Below are positions 17,962-27,163 of a stretch of DNA of 64,000 nt, piece by piece. Within the stretch, counting starts at the first letter, position 1, and each line of letters begins with the position of its first letter. Location of the stretch: the NCBI RefSeq assembly GCF_000241955.1, contig NC_016818.1:248001-312000 (forward strand), given 5' to 3'. Made by a program: the position numbers and the translations under genes. Under the pieces are notes generated by a model, which saw nothing but the letters and a program-made list of their open reading frames with translations, was not told where the DNA came from and did not search any database. This stretch comes from Rahnella aquatilis CIP 78.65 = ATCC 33071. Its GTDB lineage: Bacteria > Pseudomonadota > Gammaproteobacteria > Enterobacterales > Enterobacteriaceae.

Positions 17962-18732
17962 ATGAATACGCTTTACCGGGAGACTATCGGCGAAGGAAAT
18001 CGCCATCTTGTGCTGCTTCACGGATGGGGGCTGAATGCCGAAGTATGGCGTTACACGGCTGAGCGACTTGCGCCGCATTTTTGTCTGCATCTGATTGATC
18101 TGCCGGGCTATGGTCGCAGTGAGGGTTTCGGGGCCATGACGCTGGAAGACATGGCAGAGACCGTTCTCGCCGCGATGCCGGAAAAAGCCTCATTACTTGG
18201 CTGGTCCCTGGGCGGTCTGGTGGCCAGCCAGATAGCCCTGAGTGCGCCACAGCGCGTGGAAAAATTGATTACCGTGGCGTCATCGCCCTGTTTTGTCGCT
18301 CATGAAGACTGGCCGGGGATCCGCCCGGACGTATTGCAGGGTTTTCAACATCAACTCAGTGAAGATTTCCAGCGCACGGTTGAACGTTTTCTGGCGTTGC
18401 AGACGCTGGGCAGCGACAGCGCCCGTCAGGATGCACGACTGCTTAAATCGATTGTCCTGAACCTGCCGATGCCGCCGGTTGCCGTGCTCAATAGCGGGCT
18501 GGAGATTTTACGCAACGTGGATTTGCGCCAGCCGATGACCCAACTGACCTTGCCAATCCTGCGTATTTACGGCGCGCTCGACGGGCTGGTGCCGAGGAAA
18601 ATGGTGCCGTTGCTGGATGCGATTCTGCCCGGTTCCCGCTCGGAAATCGTTGAAAAGGCAGCGCATGCGCCTTTTATTTCCCATCCGGATATGTTTTGTG
18701 AGCTTGTCGGGCAGTTCCTGATTACAGACTGA
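17962..18732 (+). CDS. bioH: Pimeloyl-[acyl-carrier protein] methyl ester esterase
   Basis: Alpha/beta hydrolase that removes the methyl group from pimeloyl-ACP methyl ester, ending pimelate synthesis for biotin. 256 residues from the ATG at 17962, as in E. coli. An upstream in-frame start at 17917 would add 15 residues and crowd the divergent gntX start. The catalytic triad sits at the E. coli positions: Ser82 in GWSLGG, Asp207 in GALDGLVP and His235 in KAAHAPF. The ribosome-binding site is weak. Confidence 0.95.
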   Translation: MNTLYRETIGEGNRHLVLLHGWGLNAEVWRYTAERLAPHFCLHLIDLPGYGRSEGFGAMTLEDMAETVLAAMPEKASLLGWSLGGLVASQIALSAPQRVEKLITVASSPCFVAHEDWPGIRPDVLQGFQHQLSEDFQRTVERFLALQTLGSDSARQDARLLKSIVLNLPMPPVAVLNSGLEILRNVDLRQPMTQLTLPILRIYGALDGLVPRKMVPLLDAILPGSRSEIVEKAAHAPFISHPDMFCELVGQFLITD

Positions 18733-18964
18733 AAACCAATGTAAATATTTTTTTCAATTTTCTGGCTAATTCCCAAGGGTGACTAATACTTAAGCCGATA
18801 ATGACGGGGTGAAAGGTGGGCGTAAGTTATTACGCGAGCCTGTTTGCGTCTCTGGGGAGTTTACTGGCGTTTAACCATGAAGGTCATGCCAGCGCAGATA
18901 CACCCGCTGTTCATATCTTGACTGCTTTCTTTGAGAACTATTCATCCAATTTAGAGGTAATGTC

Positions 18965-19234
18965 ATGAAATCAAACAAAATTATCGTTGCGGCAATTCTG
19001 ACGGGGTTATTCTCACTCAACGCGATGGCGGCAGAGATGATCTCGAAAGAAGAAGCCAAAGATAAGGGTTACACCAGCCTGGGCGTGGTCACGACCAGCA
19101 ATGAATACACTGCGCCAATGGATGCGAAAGAAGAACTGTCCAAGCTGGCTGATGAAAAGGGCGGCAAATACTATGTGGTGATTGCGGCTCAGGAGAAGAA
19201 GAAAATCACCGCAACGGCTGAAGTCTTCAAATAA
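18965..19234 (+). CDS. Small periplasmic DUF1471 (BhsA/McbA/YhcN-type) protein
   Basis: 89 residues with a clear signal peptide (MKSNKIIVAAILTGLFSLNA, cleavage after AMA). The mature part of about 65 residues has the DUF1471 pattern: ISKEEAKDKGYTSLGVV near the start and GGKYYVVIAAQEKKKITATAEVFK at the end. Family members such as BhsA, McbA and YhcN are stress-induced and affect biofilm or outer membrane permeability, but the exact paralogue cannot be told from sequence. GAGG precedes the ATG, and a strong terminator follows. It stands alone between bioH and the mdc operon. Confidence 0.85.
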   Translation: MKSNKIIVAAILTGLFSLNAMAAEMISKEEAKDKGYTSLGVVTTSNEYTAPMDAKEELSKLADEKGGKYYVVIAAQEKKKITATAEVFK

Positions 19235-19257
19235 TCGCTTTTATGCTGCTCTGAACC

Positions 19258-19287
19258 CCGGGATGCCTTTGTGCATCCCTTTTTTAT
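19258..19287 (+). terminator. Intrinsic terminator after the DUF1471 gene
   Basis: GGGATGC (19260-19266) pairs with GCATCCC (19273-19279) across CTTTGT and is followed by a run of six or more T. Confidence 0.9.
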
Positions 19288-19542
19288 TCCCGTTTTCTGT
19301 GCGCTCCTTCTCTTTCCTTGTTCTGTATCAATTTGTTTTTAATGAAATACGTCAGATCGTTACTCTCAGAGTAACGAAGTGTCAGGCCGCTTAATTGATG
19401 GAATATTCTGCGCTGCTTACACTTAGCAGGCTATCAAAACAGGTCAAATGTGATGCAACCGCCACTTGACTGAACTTCCCAACGTCCTCTTGTGACATCA
19501 CGCCGGGAAGCATTCAGCAAGCTCAACCCAGGGAGGTTTGGC
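19288..19542 (+). promoter_or_regulatory. Upstream region of mdcA with 19-bp palindrome
   Basis: About 255 bases with no gene. CGTTACTC (19358-19365) and GAGTAACG (19369-19376) are perfect inverted arms around TCA, roughly 170 bases before the mdcA start. It is a plausible operator for MdcR, the LysR-type regulator encoded at the other end of the operon, but no binding motif for this MdcR was available to compare. Confidence 0.5.
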
Positions 19543-21204
19543 ATGCCGCAACATCCGCAGACCACGAAAGTGTGGGACACCCGCCGCAAAGAAAAACAAC
19601 GGCGTATCGACAGTGTCCGTTCCGTGGCAGAGGGTAAAGTTTTACCCACAGATAAAATTATCCCTATCCTCGAAACGCTGATTGCCTCCGGCGACCGCGT
19701 GGTGATGGAAGGTAACAACCAAAAACAAGCTGACTTTCTTTCCCGCTCACTGGCGAAAGTGGATCCTGAAAAGCTGCATGATTTGCATATGATCATGCCG
19801 AGCGTCAGCCGCGCTGAACATCTGGATCTCTTCGAACGCGGTATCGCCCGCAAGCTCGATTTCGCCTTCTCCGGCCCGCAAAGCCTGCGTATCGCGCAGT
19901 TGCTGGAAGATGGTCAGATGGAAATCGGTGCGATCCACACCTACATCGAATTGTATTCCCGACTTTATGTTGATCTGGTGCCGAACATTGCCCTGATCGC
20001 GGGCTTCAAAGCTGACCGCAAAGGCAATCTGTACACCGGCGCAAGTACGGAAGATACCCCGGCGCTGGTTGAAGCCGCCGCCTTCAAAAACGGCATCGTG
20101 ATTGCGCAGGTTAACGAACTGGTGGATGAAGAAACCGACCTGCCGCGCGTGGATATTCCGGGCGACTGGATCGATTTCGTGGTCGTGGCCGACAAGCCAT
20201 TCTTCATTGAACCGTTATTTACCCGTGACCCGCGCCTGATTAAACCGGTTCATGTGCTGATGGCCATGATGGCCATTAAAGGCATCTATGCGAAGCACAA
20301 CGTGCAGTCGCTGAACCACGGTATCGGCTTTAACACTGCGGCCATCGAACTGCTGCTGCCAACCTACGGCGAACAGCTCGGTCTGCGCGGTAAAATTTGT
20401 AAACACTGGACACTGAACCCGCATCCGACGCTGATCCCGGCCATCGAAAGCGGCTGGGTGGAAACCGTTCACTGCTTCGGTGGCGAACTGGGGATGGAAG
20501 AGTACATCCGCGCCCGTCCTGACGTGTTCTTCACCGGCTCTGATGGCTCCATGCGTTCCAACCGTGCGTTCTGCCAGCTGGCAGGCCAGTACGCGGTGGA
20601 TATGTTCATCGGTTCCACCTTGCAGGTTGACGGACTGGCGAACTCCTCCACCGTGACCCGCGGGCGTCTGGCCGGTTTCGGTGGCGCACCAAATATGGGG
20701 CATGACCCGCATGGTCGTCGTCACTCCACGCCAGCCTGGCTCGACATGATTGAAGAGCCGGACCCGATGGCACGCGGCAAAAAACTGGTTGTACAGATGG
20801 TGGAAACCTTCCAGGCCGGTGGCAAACCGACATTTGTTGAGAAACTCGAAGCCGTCGATGTGGGTAAAGAATCCGGTATGCCTCTGGCCCCGGTAATGAT
20901 TTACGGCGACGACGTGACCCACGTGCTGACCGAAGAAGGTATCGCCTATCTTTACCGCGCCCGTTCTCTTGAAGAGCGCCGTGCGATGGTGGCGGCAGTG
21001 GCCGGTATTACTGACATCGGTCTGGGGGTTGACGCCAAACGCGTCGCCGACCTGCGCCGTCAGGAACTGGTGGTCTTCCCGGAAGACATGGGCATTCGCC
21101 GCACCGACGCCACCCGTTCATTACTGGCCGCTGGCAGCGTGAGCGAACTGGTTGACTGGTCCGGCGGTTTGTATAACCCGCCAGCCAAATTCCGTAGCTG
21201 GTGA
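19543..21204 (+). CDS. mdcA: Malonate decarboxylase alpha subunit (acetyl-ACP:malonate ACP transferase)
   Basis: Transfers the acyl carrier protein from acetyl to malonyl, starting each catalytic cycle of biotin-independent malonate decarboxylase. 553 residues from the ATG at 19543, with GGGAGG upstream. An earlier in-frame start adds 17 residues without family support. It begins MPQHPQTTKVWDTRRKEKQRR, and the WDTRR motif is typical of MdcA. Other blocks include RVVMEGNNQKQADFLS, SLNHGIGFNTAAIELLLPTYG and FGGAPNMGHDPHGRRHSTPAW. It is the first gene of the mdcABCDEFGH operon. The stop overlaps the possible GTG start of mdcB. Confidence 0.96.
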   Translation: MPQHPQTTKVWDTRRKEKQRRIDSVRSVAEGKVLPTDKIIPILETLIASGDRVVMEGNNQKQADFLSRSLAKVDPEKLHDLHMIMPSVSRAEHLDLFERGIARKLDFAFSGPQSLRIAQLLEDGQMEIGAIHTYIELYSRLYVDLVPNIALIAGFKADRKGNLYTGASTEDTPALVEAAAFKNGIVIAQVNELVDEETDLPRVDIPGDWIDFVVVADKPFFIEPLFTRDPRLIKPVHVLMAMMAIKGIYAKHNVQSLNHGIGFNTAAIELLLPTYGEQLGLRGKICKHWTLNPHPTLIPAIESGWVETVHCFGGELGMEEYIRARPDVFFTGSDGSMRSNRAFCQLAGQYAVDMFIGSTLQVDGLANSSTVTRGRLAGFGGAPNMGHDPHGRRHSTPAWLDMIEEPDPMARGKKLVVQMVETFQAGGKPTFVEKLEAVDVGKESGMPLAPVMIYGDDVTHVLTEEGIAYLYRARSLEERRAMVAAVAGITDIGLGVDAKRVADLRRQELVVFPEDMGIRRTDATRSLLAAGSVSELVDWSGGLYNPPAKFRSW

Positions 21205-21206
21205 TC

Positions 21207-22067
21207 ATGATGCCGCAGACTTTAACGATTGGCGCTGTGCTCACAGCGGAAGAACTGGCCGAAAGGCTGGCAGAAACGGCGACGCAGGCGCTGATCGACG
21301 AAGCGCGGCTAAGTCCGAAACCGGGGCTGGTAGACAGCCGGAGTGCCGGGGCTCATCAGGATTTAAGTCTGGATCTGATGGTGCGTTCGGCGCGCAGCCT
21401 GACGACCACGTTCTATTTGCTGGCCTTACACAGCTGGCAGCGTCCGGCGGATATCGCCCTGCGTCAGGAAGTGGGACGTTTAGGCCGTGCGGGAGAAGCG
21501 CAGATGATGGCGGAAACCGGCGGAGTGAATACTCACCGGGGCGCTATCTGGGCGATGGGGTTGCTGGTCAGCGCCGTCGCCATGCAGCCGGAACGTTTAC
21601 TGCCGCTGCATATTGCGCAGCGCGCCGCGAAAATTGCGGTGTTGCCCGACGCTTTCAGCCCGAAAAAATTCAGTAAAGGTTCGCACGCCGTACAGCGTTA
21701 TCAGGTACCGGGTGCCCGCGAAGAGGCACAAAGCGGTTTCCCGCACATTATTGGTTGTGCATTGCCGCAGCTTCATCACAGCCGGGCACGTGGTGCGAGC
21801 GAAAGCGAAGCACAGGTCGATGCTTTACTGGCGGTGATGAGCACACTGGCCGACACCTGCGTGCTGTCACGCGGTGGTTTGCCAGCGCTGGAAGCCATGC
21901 ATCAGGGCGCGCAGGCCGTGCTGGAAGCCGGTGGCACCAGCACGATGGCGGGCAAACAACGGTTGCGTCATCTCGAACAGCGCATGCTGGCCGATAACGT
22001 ATCTCCCGGAGGGGCGGCTGATTTACTGGCTGCGACACTGTTCCTCGACCGCGTCAGCGTGGCCTGA
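21207..22067 (+). CDS. mdcB: Triphosphoribosyl-dephospho-CoA synthase
   Basis: Makes 2'-(5''-triphosphoribosyl)-3'-dephospho-CoA from ATP and dephospho-CoA, the precursor of the MdcC prosthetic group. CitG/MdcB family: LSPKPGLVDSRSAGAHQDLSL and ETGGVNTHRGAIWAMG are the conserved blocks. I give the ATG at 21207 (286 residues). A GTG at 21201 and an ATG at 21210 are also possible, as no clear ribosome-binding site decides. It is coupled to mdcA with almost no gap. Confidence 0.93.
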   Translation: MMPQTLTIGAVLTAEELAERLAETATQALIDEARLSPKPGLVDSRSAGAHQDLSLDLMVRSARSLTTTFYLLALHSWQRPADIALRQEVGRLGRAGEAQMMAETGGVNTHRGAIWAMGLLVSAVAMQPERLLPLHIAQRAAKIAVLPDAFSPKKFSKGSHAVQRYQVPGAREEAQSGFPHIIGCALPQLHHSRARGASESEAQVDALLAVMSTLADTCVLSRGGLPALEAMHQGAQAVLEAGGTSTMAGKQRLRHLEQRMLADNVSPGGAADLLAATLFLDRVSVA

Positions 22068-22107
22068 ACCGGACACGCATTAACTAACATCAGTACAAAG
22101 AGGTGTT

Positions 22108-22410
22108 ATGGAACGTTTTGAATTTAGTTATCCGGCGGCCAAACCGCTGGCAGATCACGCCCAGGCGGGTGTGGTAGGTTCCGGCGATTTAGAAGCGCTG
22201 TATGAGCCACAAACAACAAGTGCACTGAAAATTACGGTGACCACCTCTGTCGACGGCAGCCACAGTCTGTGGCAACACTTTTTTGACCGTCTGAACGCGC
22301 TGCGCGAATTACCGGCCGGGCGTCTGGACATCAATGATTTTGGTGCCACACCCGGGGTTGCCCGTCTGCGTATCGAACAGGTCTTTGAGGAGGCTGAACA
22401 TGCCAACTGA
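22108..22410 (+). CDS. mdcC: Malonate decarboxylase acyl carrier protein (delta subunit)
   Basis: Small carrier bearing the phosphoribosyl-dephospho-CoA group on which acetyl and malonyl residues are held. 100 residues. The attachment serine is Ser25 in VVGSGDLEAL, the same position as in Klebsiella MdcC. AAAGAGG lies before the ATG. Its 3' end overlaps mdcD by 11 bases. Confidence 0.95.
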   Translation: MERFEFSYPAAKPLADHAQAGVVGSGDLEALYEPQTTSALKITVTTSVDGSHSLWQHFFDRLNALRELPAGRLDINDFGATPGVARLRIEQVFEEAEHAN

Positions 22411-23251
22411 TACTTCCGTTCAGGATCAGAGCTTTATCGAGCTTAATGCCCGTCAGCGCGCCCGCAAACTGCTGGACGCAGGGACTTTCCGTGAACTGCT
22501 CGGGCCGTTCGAACGCATTATGTCGCCGTGGCTGGAACCGCAGGGCATTGTCCCGCAGGCCGATGACGGCATGGTCGTTGCCAAAGGTCAGATTAACGGC
22601 CAGCCCGCTGTGGTCGTGGCAATTGAAGGCAGCTTCCAGGGCGGCAGCATGGGCGAAGTGTCTGGTGCCAAAATGGCCGCTGCGCTGGAAATGGCGGCAG
22701 AAGATAACCGCAACGGCATTCCGACACAGGCGGTTCTGCTGCTGGAAACCGGCGGTGTGCGTTTGCAGGAAGCCAATCTGGGCCTGGCCGCCATCGCCGA
22801 CATTCACGCCGCCATTGTGGATTTACGCCGCTATACGCCGGTGATCGGCGTGGTTGCCGGTACTGTCGGTTGCTTTGGCGGGATGTCGATTGCCGCCGCG
22901 CTGTGCAGCTATTTGATTGTCACCCGGGAAGCGCGTCTGGGGCTGAACGGTCCGCAGGTTATCGAACAGGAAGCCGGTATCGATGAATACGATTCCCGTG
23001 ACCGTCCGTTTATCTGGAGCATGACCGGTGGCGAAGTGCGTTATCACAGCGGTTTTGTCGATGCACTGGTGAAAGATTCCCTCGCTGAAGTGAAAGACAG
23101 CATGCTGGGCTTCATGAAAAAAGGCGTTCCGGTGACCCATCGTTCGGATAACTATGAGTATTACCTGCCAAAACTGACCGGTTTTGACACCGCGCAGCAG
23201 GCCAGCCGTGAAGTGACGGAAGTCTTGTTTAACCGGGAGGATCGCGCATGA
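22400..23251 (+). CDS. mdcD: Malonate decarboxylase beta subunit
   Basis: With MdcE it decarboxylates malonyl-ACP to acetyl-ACP. It has a carboxyltransferase/crotonase-type fold. 283 residues from the ATG at 22400, with GAGGAGG upstream inside mdcC. Family blocks are EGSFQGGSMGEVSGAKMAAA, LLLETGGVRLQEANLGLAAI, VAGTVGCFGGMSIAAA and LNGPQVIEQEAGIDEYDS. It overlaps mdcC (11 bases) and mdcE (4 bases), which suggests balanced synthesis of the complex. Confidence 0.95.
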   Translation: MPTDTSVQDQSFIELNARQRARKLLDAGTFRELLGPFERIMSPWLEPQGIVPQADDGMVVAKGQINGQPAVVVAIEGSFQGGSMGEVSGAKMAAALEMAAEDNRNGIPTQAVLLLETGGVRLQEANLGLAAIADIHAAIVDLRRYTPVIGVVAGTVGCFGGMSIAAALCSYLIVTREARLGLNGPQVIEQEAGIDEYDSRDRPFIWSMTGGEVRYHSGFVDALVKDSLAEVKDSMLGFMKKGVPVTHRSDNYEYYLPKLTGFDTAQQASREVTEVLFNREDRA

Positions 23252-24063
23252 GCAACGTAAATAACAACGCAGTCAGCCGGGGTGATTACTGGTTCGCTGA
23301 ACTGACCAAAGACGCCACACCGGTTGCCGGTCTTTGCCCTTCCGTAAAAGCGGCTGACGGCAAAATGAATGACCAGCCTGTGCGTTTCATCGCCGTGGTG
23401 CCGGACAAAAATAACCAGTATCCGCGTGCAGCGGGCGGCGAAGTCGGTCTGCTCGAAGGCTGGAACCTGGCAAAAGTGGTCAGCGACGTGATTGACGCTG
23501 ACGCCAATGCCAGCACCAAACGCGCCATCGTGGCGGTGATTGACGTACCAAGCCAGGCTTATGGTCGTCGCGAAGAAGCGTTCGGGATCCATCAGGCGCT
23601 GGCCGGTGCCGCAGGCGCTTACGCCAAAGCCCGTCTGGCAGGGCATCCGGTGATCGGGCTGATTGTCGGCAAAGCGATGTCGGGCGCATTTCTGGCGCAC
23701 GGTTATCAGGCCAATAAACTGATCGCCTTCAAAAACAACGGCGTCATGATCCATGCGATGGGCAAAGAATCCGCCGCCCGTATCACCTTACGTTCTGTGG
23801 ATGCGCTGGAAAAACTGGCGGCCACCATCCCGCCGATGGCTTACGACATCGAAAACTACGCCACGCTGGGCCTGCTGTCGCAATTACTCGACATCGCTGA
23901 CCCGGACAACGCCACACCCGATGACATCAGCAGCGTAGAAAACGCTGTCTGGCAAAACATTCAGGACGCACGCAAAGAAGGCGTTAGCCTCAGCAACCGT
24001 CTGGGTGCAGAAAACCGCGCAAGTTCGCAGCGCGTTCGCCAGCAGATGCGTCAGGAATGGTAA
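23248..24063 (+). CDS. mdcE: Malonate decarboxylase gamma subunit
   Basis: Partner of MdcD in the malonyl-ACP decarboxylase. 271 residues, carboxyltransferase-like. Blocks such as VIDVPSQAYGRREEAFGIHQ, AGHPVIGLIVGKAMSGAFL and NGVMIHAMGKESAARIT match MdcE. It overlaps mdcD by ATGA. A 190-base gap with a hairpin follows before mdcF. Confidence 0.94.
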   Translation: MSNVNNNAVSRGDYWFAELTKDATPVAGLCPSVKAADGKMNDQPVRFIAVVPDKNNQYPRAAGGEVGLLEGWNLAKVVSDVIDADANASTKRAIVAVIDVPSQAYGRREEAFGIHQALAGAAGAYAKARLAGHPVIGLIVGKAMSGAFLAHGYQANKLIAFKNNGVMIHAMGKESAARITLRSVDALEKLAATIPPMAYDIENYATLGLLSQLLDIADPDNATPDDISSVENAVWQNIQDARKEGVSLSNRLGAENRASSQRVRQQMRQEW

Positions 24064-24137
24064 TTCATTAACCACTTTCAGTCTCAACCGGTAACGCACC
24101 TGCAAACAGCGTGACGCAGCCGCATTGCGGGTTCCCG

Positions 24138-24156
24138 CCCTGACATACCGTCAGGG
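24138..24156 (+). repeat. Stem-loop between mdcE and mdcF
   Basis: CCCTGAC (24138-24144) pairs with GTCAGGG (24150-24156) across ATACC. No T-run follows. It is the only sizeable gap inside the mdc operon, so the hairpin may partly separate expression of the enzyme genes from the transporter gene or protect the upstream RNA. Confidence 0.55.
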
Positions 24157-24253
24157 TGTGGGCCTGCTGTTGTCTGCAACTGGACTGTCATACTAAAAAA
24201 ACCATCGCACCGGCGCCGACTGAGCAATCATTTTTTGCCTCAGGAAAAACGCT

Positions 24254-25216
24254 ATGACTTACGTAATATTGCACGCGCTTGCCCCTATTTTCGTCATCAT
24301 GATCCTCGGATTTTACGCCGGGAAAGCGAAAATGGTGGATAACCAGAATGTCTCTTTACTGAATATTTTCGTGATGGATTTTGCTTTACCTGCTGCGCTG
24401 TTTGCAGCCACCGTACAGACCCCGTGGACGGGCATTGTGGAGCAGTCACCGCTGATTCTGGTGCTGGTTCTGGCCATGTGGATCACTTATGCGGCGATTT
24501 ACTTTATTTGCACTAAAGTCTTCAAAAAGTCTCCGCAGGACGCTGCCGTTCTGACGCTGACCGTCGCACTGCCAAACTATGCGGCACTGGGTCTGCCTAT
24601 TCTGAGCAGCGTGCTGGGTGATGCGCCGTCAACATCGCTGTCCGTTGCGGTCTCTATCGCCTGCGGTTCTGTGCTGATGACGCCGTTCTGTCTGCTGATT
24701 CTGGAACGTGAAAAAGCGCGGCTCAGTGGCGAAAATCAGGGGTCTTCCCTGGCATTGCTGCCGGTTCTGATGTGGCGTTCAGTGAAAAAACCGATCGTCT
24801 GGGCACCGTTGCTGGGTGTGATCCTGTCAGCGATTGGCATTAAAATGCCGGAAATCTTCCTGGCGTCGATCAAGCCGCTGGGTCTGTCAGCGACCGCGTC
24901 TGCGCTGTTCCTGACGGGTGTGATTCTGTCAGCCCGTAAACTGAAAATTAACGGTCCGGTGCTGTTGTCTTGTGTGGCGAAAAATCTGGTCCAGCCGTTC
25001 ATCGCCTGGGGTCTGGTTCTGGCCTTTGGCCTGAGCGGTCAGGTTGCGGTGACCGCGATCCTGATGATTGCACTGTCTGCCGGTTTCTTCGGTATCGTGT
25101 TCGGTAACCGTTTCGGCGTGCAGTCTCCTGATGCAGAAGCCTCACTGCTGATCAGTTCCGTATTGTGTATCGTGACCCTGCCGCTGTTTATCTCACTGAC
25201 CGCTGCATTGCATTGA
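24254..25216 (+). CDS. mdcF: Malonate transporter MdcF (auxin efflux carrier family)
   Basis: Inner-membrane permease for malonate uptake. 320 residues with about eight to ten hydrophobic segments, starting MTYVILHALAPIFVIMILGF. The blocks LPNYAALGLPILSSVLG and GFFGIVFGNRFGVQSPDAE are typical of the AEC family. AGGAAAAA lies upstream. Its place in the mdc operon supports the substrate assignment; the family alone would not. Confidence 0.92.
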   Translation: MTYVILHALAPIFVIMILGFYAGKAKMVDNQNVSLLNIFVMDFALPAALFAATVQTPWTGIVEQSPLILVLVLAMWITYAAIYFICTKVFKKSPQDAAVLTLTVALPNYAALGLPILSSVLGDAPSTSLSVAVSIACGSVLMTPFCLLILEREKARLSGENQGSSLALLPVLMWRSVKKPIVWAPLLGVILSAIGIKMPEIFLASIKPLGLSATASALFLTGVILSARKLKINGPVLLSCVAKNLVQPFIAWGLVLAFGLSGQVAVTAILMIALSAGFFGIVFGNRFGVQSPDAEASLLISSVLCIVTLPLFISLTAALH

Positions 25217-25233
25217 TTTAAGAAGGATTGAAT

Positions 25234-25860
25234 ATGTGTGACCCGCGTGCCCATGATTTTGTCTGGATCCGTGACCGTTCTGCGCTTGAGAGTGACGACG
25301 TTTTACCCGAATGGGTAAACACCGGCTGGCGCACTGCGCTGCCGCTGGTGGTGCGTCGTGATAAACGTGCTGACGGCGCAATTCCTGTGGGCATTCGCGG
25401 CCTGACCCGCATTCAGCGTGCCGCCGCCTGGATTGACCCGGCGGCGGTGGAGCGGGTCGTCACACCGGAATCACTGGTCAGCGACGTTAACGCGCTTTTG
25501 CACTCGCCGTTTGTGTCACAGCAACCGGTGCAGGCGCTGATTACGTTATGCAGCCTGAAGCTGCCTTTCCCGTGGGGCGTGACGGGCAGTTGCGCCTTCG
25601 CGCTGGTCAGCGACCTGCCGGTGATGCACGCCGACAGCGATCTTGATTTACTGGTGCGTTGCGACACGCCGGTGGACTCTTCACTTTTTTCTGATTTTTA
25701 CGACCAGCTTCAGCGGCTTCCCTGCCGCGCTGATGTTCAGATCACTACGCCGCAGGGGGGATTTGCCCTCAGCGAATGGCTGCGCGGTGGTGACATCATG
25801 CTGAAAACGGCGTCCGGCCCGTTGCTGGTGCGCGACCCGTGGCAACCTCCGGCAGACTGA
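25234..25860 (+). CDS. mdcG: Phosphoribosyl-dephospho-CoA transferase (holo-ACP synthase)
   Basis: Attaches the phosphoribosyl-dephospho-CoA group to Ser25 of MdcC. 208 residues from the ATG at 25234, with AGAAGG upstream. The nucleotidyltransferase signature is TGSCAFALVSDLPVMHADSD followed by LDLL, with Asp134, Asp136 and Asp138. The GIRG...QR segment and the basic N-terminal half agree with MdcG. Confidence 0.93.
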   Translation: MCDPRAHDFVWIRDRSALESDDVLPEWVNTGWRTALPLVVRRDKRADGAIPVGIRGLTRIQRAAAWIDPAAVERVVTPESLVSDVNALLHSPFVSQQPVQALITLCSLKLPFPWGVTGSCAFALVSDLPVMHADSDLDLLVRCDTPVDSSLFSDFYDQLQRLPCRADVQITTPQGGFALSEWLRGGDIMLKTASGPLLVRDPWQPPAD

Positions 25861-25887
25861 TACCCGCAAAAAGAAGCAAGGAGCACG

Positions 25888-26823
25888 ATGAAAATCTTAT
25901 TTACCTTCCCCGGCCAGGGGCCGCAGGTGCCGCATATGCTGCATCGCCTGCCGGATAATCCGCTCACGGATTCCCTCATTGCACAGGCCAGTCTCGCGCT
26001 GGGTGAAGACGTTCTGTTGCTCGACACCGCCGATGCCTTGCGTTCCACCCGCGCGGTACAACTGTGTTTATTGATTGCCGGTGTGGTCTGGGCGAAGCAA
26101 TGTCAGGCCGAAGGTATTGAGGCAGATTTTTGCAGCGGGCTGTCGATTGGCGCGTTTCCTGCCGCGGTGATGGCGGGTGCGCTCGATTTTGATGATGCCA
26201 TCCGGCTGGTGGCATTGCGTGGCGAACTGATGCAGCAGGCTTATCCGCAGGGCTTTGGCCTTTCGGCGATCACCGGGTTGCGTCAGATGCAGGTTGAAGA
26301 TCTGGTGGCTCAGGTCAACAGCCCCACATCACCGGTGTATCTGGCGAATATTAATGCGGAAGATCAGCTGGTGATTGCGGGCAGCGACGCCGCGATGGCG
26401 CAGGTGATGCAGCTCGCCAAAGCCCGGGGCGCGCAGAAAACGCATCAGCTGGCTGTCAGTGTGCCGTCACACTGCGCACTGCTTGATCAGCCTGCGGCGA
26501 AACTGGTGGAAGCGTTTAAAAATATTCAGATTTCCCGTCCGGCCTGCGGCTATCTCAGCGGAACGACGGGGCGTGTTTACTGGCAGCCGGAGAAAATCGC
26601 CGACGATCTGGCGATGAACATGGCGCGTACCGTCAACTGGCGGGACGCCATGGTGGCGGCCTACCAGCGCGAAGTGCGGCTGGCGATAGAAATGCCCCCT
26701 GGCGCGGTGCTGACCGGCCTGACCCGCCGCGCGATGGAGCAGGGCGAAGCGTTGTCGTTATGCCAGTCGGGCATGCAGGTTGCGGCACGTCTCGCAACAC
26801 GGTTACGGGAAAACGAACGCTGA
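25888..26823 (+). CDS. mdcH: Malonyl-CoA:ACP transacylase MdcH (epsilon subunit)
   Basis: Primes MdcC by acyl transfer to give malonyl-ACP. 311 residues, FabD-like acyltransferase fold. It starts MKILFTFPGQGPQVPHM. The nucleophile is Ser86 in CSGLSIGAFPA, and the partner histidine is in VSVPSHCALL. AAGGAG lies 7 bases before the ATG. It is the last structural gene of the operon; a weak AAAGGC/GCCTTT pair follows at about 26824-26870. Confidence 0.94.
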   Translation: MKILFTFPGQGPQVPHMLHRLPDNPLTDSLIAQASLALGEDVLLLDTADALRSTRAVQLCLLIAGVVWAKQCQAEGIEADFCSGLSIGAFPAAVMAGALDFDDAIRLVALRGELMQQAYPQGFGLSAITGLRQMQVEDLVAQVNSPTSPVYLANINAEDQLVIAGSDAAMAQVMQLAKARGAQKTHQLAVSVPSHCALLDQPAAKLVEAFKNIQISRPACGYLSGTTGRVYWQPEKIADDLAMNMARTVNWRDAMVAAYQREVRLAIEMPPGAVLTGLTRRAMEQGEALSLCQSGMQVAARLATRLRENER

Positions 26824-26923
26824 TTAAAGGCATGATAGGTTGGTGATGCTACGGAATAAAAGCCTTTCCTGAGTGAAAGATTTTTTGTTTTTATCGGACC
26901 GTTTATACAGGGAAGTCACCGCC

Positions 26924-27163
26924 ATGCCAGTGATACTACGTTTTAAAAATTACCGTTTTTTCTTCTATTCCAATGAAGGAAATCCTCTTGAACCGCATCA
27001 TATTCATGTAAGATCCGGTCAGAAAGAAGCCAAACTATGGCTTTCACCTGTTGCCATATGTCGCCAGACAGGTTTTTCTGCCAAAGAGGTCAGGGAAATT
27101 ATAACGTTAACTAACGTTTATCAGACACTATTTCAAGGAGCATGGAATGAATATTTCGCCTAA
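26924..27163 (+). CDS. DUF4160 protein (first gene of a DUF4160-DUF2442 pair)
   Basis: 79 residues from the ATG at 26924, preceded by AGGGAAG. An upstream in-frame start adds 17 residues not seen in the family. The start MPVILRFKNYRFFFYSNEG followed by PLEPHHIHV is the DUF4160 pattern, with a conserved His-rich turn. The middle KEAKLWLSP and the helical end ARE consistent with it. The function is unknown. Such genes often stand next to DUF2442 genes, as here, where they overlap by 17 bases. The stretch looks more AT-rich by eye than the mdc genes, suggesting acquisition between mdcH and mdcR. Confidence 0.8.
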   Translation: MPVILRFKNYRFFFYSNEGNPLEPHHIHVRSGQKEAKLWLSPVAICRQTGFSAKEVREIITLTNVYQTLFQGAWNEYFA

